From Polyangium jinanense (lineage in GTDB: Bacteria > Myxococcota > Polyangia > Polyangiales > Polyangiaceae): 64,000 nt of DNA. Made by a program: the position numbers and the translations under genes. Within the stretch, counting starts at the first letter, position 1; the number at the start of each line of letters is the position of its first letter. Below are positions 62,069 to 64,000 of the stretch, in pieces. The stretch spans positions 62,001 through 126,000 of the forward strand of contig NZ_JAGTJJ010000024.1 in assembly GCF_028435365.1 (NCBI RefSeq), read 5' to 3'. The notes below the pieces were generated by a model. That model made no database searches and was not told the origin of the DNA. It worked only from the letters and a program-made list of their open reading frames with translations.

Positions 62069-64000
62069 ATGCGCCCTCGGTTCCTCCTCCCGCTCGTGCT
62101 CGCCGCCCTCGCCGGCCCCCCGGCTTGCCGCCCGCCGGCCGAGCATGGCGTCGAGCAGCGCCCGCCTCCGCGCGCCGAGGCGTCGGTGCTGGCTCCCGCG
62201 GCGCCGGATGCCGCGCCCGGAGCCGTCTGCACGCCCGGTGAGGGCCGTTGCACCTCCGAGGACGTCGCGCTCGTTTGCCAGGGCGGTGAACGCTGGGTGG
62301 AAGAGCGCTGCGGCGAGGGATCGACCTGCCTCGGCGCAGGCTGCGTCTCCCTCCGCGCCGAAGGAAATCCGCCGGTCGCGCTCGCTCGGGAGGCGCTCCT
62401 CGCGCCGCAGGGCGAAGGCTGGTTCGACGCGTGGACCGCCGTGGGTCCGCTCCCGGGCCCCTTACCCGAAGGCGAAGCGACGATGTCCCCCGACGCCGGC
62501 GCCCCGCCCTCGCCGCGCCCGATCTGCGCGAAGGACGGTTACGTCGACGTCCACGAGAAGGCCGATTCGAAAAAAGGCCCGAAGCCGCCGACCCATTTCG
62601 TCCTGTCGGGCCACCTCGTCTCCGGCCGCGCGCAGCGCATCCTGCTCGCCGCGGGTGTCTCCGGCCACGTGCGGATTTCCTTGGGCGGAAAGCGCATCCT
62701 CGACACCACGCGCGAGGCCGATCCCCCGCCCTTCCGCGACGAGACGCGGATCCCGCTCGACCTCGATCGGGGCGTCCATCGAATCGTCGTCGAGGTCGAG
62801 CAACCGACCCCTGCGCCCACGGGCTTCTGGCTCCGCGCCCGCTCCCCTTCCGGCGGACCCGCGCCGGACCTGCTCTTCGCCACGGCCCCCGAGGCCACGT
62901 GCACGCCGGCCGAGCTCCTGCGGGCCGAGATCCAGAAAAAACCCACGGCCACGGGATTCGAGGTCTCCGTGCGGCCCGCGTGGGTCGGCCTCGGCCCTCG
63001 GAAACCGCAGGATCTTCCCTACCGCGCCGAGCTCGCCTCCGAAAAAGCCGAGGCCCGCCTGCTCGGCGAGGGCCTCGTCCCCGCCGCCTCGCTCGGCACC
63101 CCCGAGGGCGCGTTTTCCCTCCCCATTCCCTTCGAAAAAACCGGGACGACCGACCTCCGTCTCCGCCTCGGCGCAGCGCCCGGGACCGAGCAGAAGATCC
63201 CGCTCGTCTACCGCGGGTCCTTACAAAAACGCGTCATCGCACTCGCGGGCAAACGCGAAACCATCGAGAGCTCTTCGGCCACCCGCGGCGAAAAAGACAG
63301 CCTCCTCGCCCATATCGACGGCCTCGTCGAGAACCTCGCGCAAAACGATCCCGACATCTCCTGGATCAAGCGTCAGACCGACGAAGCCGAGGCCCTCCTC
63401 GCCTCGCTCGAAAAGGGGGAAAACCCCTACGCCGGCCGGTTCGGCATCCAGCGCCGCGCCTATCGCAGCCCGCTCGACGGCCGCCTCCAGCCGTACGTCC
63501 TTCACGTCCCGCGGGCCTATCGCCCCGGGGGCAAACCGCTCCCGCTCGTCGTCGCCTCCCATGGACTCGGCAATCGCCCGGAGATCGCGCTGCGGGTCGT
63601 CGTCGGCGAGGCGCCCGAGGCTGGCTTCAACGGTCTGCTCGAAGCGCGCCATTTCCCGGGTTTGCCCGACCTCGGCGCGTTCATCGTCGCGCCGTGGCAC
63701 TTCGGCAATGCGGGCCAGCGCCACCTCGGCGAGGACGACGTCCTCCGGGTCATCGCCGAGGTCCGCGCGCATTTCCCCATCGACGAGCGCCGCATCTCCA
63801 TCACGGGCTACTCGCTCGGCGGCACGGTCGCGTTTTACCTCCCCTTCCATTACCCGGACCTCTTCTCCGCCTCGGCCCCGCTCTGCGGCTATCCGAACCT
63901 GCTCGGCTGGGAGAGCATCCGCAAAGCCCCGCACACACCCTGGGAAGACGTTCTTCTCGCCAAACGCTACATCGTGAACTGGGCCGAAAATGGCCAGCAC
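62069..64000 (+). CDS. Lipoprotein-like alpha/beta-hydrolase (prolyl-oligopeptidase/PHB-depolymerase type), truncated by window end
   Basis: Starts at ATG 62069 and stays open for 644 codons to the last base, so the 3' end lies outside the window. N-terminal hydrophobic segment MRPRFLLPLVLAALAGPPAC (a poor lipobox, so lipoprotein or signal peptide). A short Cys-rich unit follows (CTPGEGRCTSEDVALVC...CGEGSTCLGAGC). A beta-sandwich region (about 130-310) then leads to the hydrolase domain: PYVLHVPRAYRPGGKPLPLV, ASHGLGN, and the nucleophile elbow GYSLGG (Ser582), HYPDLFSASAPLCGY. Predicted esterase or peptidase at the cell surface. Confidence 0.82.
   Translation, partial: MRPRFLLPLVLAALAGPPACRPPAEHGVEQRPPPRAEASVLAPAAPDAAPGAVCTPGEGRCTSEDVALVCQGGERWVEERCGEGSTCLGAGCVSLRAEGNPPVALAREALLAPQGEGWFDAWTAVGPLPGPLPEGEATMSPDAGAPPSPRPICAKDGYVDVHEKADSKKGPKPPTHFVLSGHLVSGRAQRILLAAGVSGHVRISLGGKRILDTTREADPPPFRDETRIPLDLDRGVHRIVVEVEQPTPAPTGFWLRARSPSGGPAPDLLFATAPEATCTPAELLRAEIQKKPTATGFEVSVRPAWVGLGPRKPQDLPYRAELASEKAEARLLGEGLVPAASLGTPEGAFSLPIPFEKTGTTDLRLRLGAAPGTEQKIPLVYRGSLQKRVIALAGKRETIESSSATRGEKDSLLAHIDGLVENLAQNDPDISWIKRQTDEAEALLASLEKGENPYAGRFGIQRRAYRSPLDGRLQPYVLHVPRAYRPGGKPLPLVVASHGLGNRPEIALRVVVGEAPEAGFNGLLEARHFPGLPDLGAFIVAPWHFGNAGQRHLGEDDVLRVIAEVRAHFPIDERRISITGYSLGGTVAFYLPFHYPDLFSASAPLCGYPNLLGWESIRKAPHTPWEDVLLAKRYIVNWAENGQH

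Overview
The window is very GC-rich, densely coded DNA from a delta-group Gram-negative bacterium. It is almost certainly a myxobacterium, most likely of the Sorangium/Polyangium side. The evidence is a Ser/Thr-kinase fused to a sigma-54 activator, an AgmX/PglI C-terminal domain protein inside a run of periplasmic TPR genes resembling the Myxococcus Glt gliding cluster, many lipoproteins and outer-membrane beta-barrels, a TSP3-repeat OmpA protein and a PilZ protein. I see no phage, transposase, CRISPR array, rRNA or tRNA.

Layout. 0-5.5 kb: tail of a carboxypeptidase-regulatory-like gene, ftsY with a clear promoter, two consecutive outer-membrane barrel genes and a HEAT-repeat protein. 5.6-11 kb: an outer-membrane barrel gene coupled to a 13-heme c-type cytochrome, a small acidic protein, a lipoprotein with one heme-type motif and a DUF3105 lipoprotein; this looks like a trans-envelope electron-transfer locus. 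11-15.3 kb: a 1403-residue kinase/TPR-like/GAF/sigma-54 activator. 15.4-18.6 kb (minus): a cytochrome-oxidase assembly group (SCO, DUF420, heme O synthase, cupredoxin-like lipoprotein). 18.7-22.3 kb (minus): a membrane protein, a YbjN-like chaperone and a TonB-like protein. 22.6-30.6 kb: an SDR of the MFE-2 type, a small membrane protein with a flippase-like protein, an RluA-family pseudouridine synthase, a RelB/ParE-type toxin-antitoxin pair, a glycosyltransferase and Maf.

30.8-33.6 kb: OmpA-TSP3 protein coupled to a PPC-domain protein. 33.7-36.3 kb (minus): an OPX polysaccharide-export lipoprotein coupled to a beta-barrel, probably two halves of one exporter. 36.4-48.2 kb (minus): a tightly packed seven-gene operon resembling the gltD-gltG part of the Myxococcus focal-adhesion gliding machinery. 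48.6-50.3 kb: an ECF sigma factor with its anti-sigma factor, divergent from that operon. 50.4-64 kb: Cys-rich lipoprotein, PilZ protein, GT39 glycosyltransferase, the GTPases era and der in one unit, three envelope proteins of unknown function, and a lipoprotein-like esterase cut by the window end.

The most novel structure is non-coding. A roughly 107-bp element made of four consecutive hairpins occurs at 26418-26524, again at 52187-52292, and inverted at 52381-52478, with partial relatives near 20490 and 15287. Stem sequences differ between copies but pairing is kept by compensatory changes. All but the partial copy near 20490 lie between convergent genes, and the 52-kb pair is arranged head to head like a REPIN.
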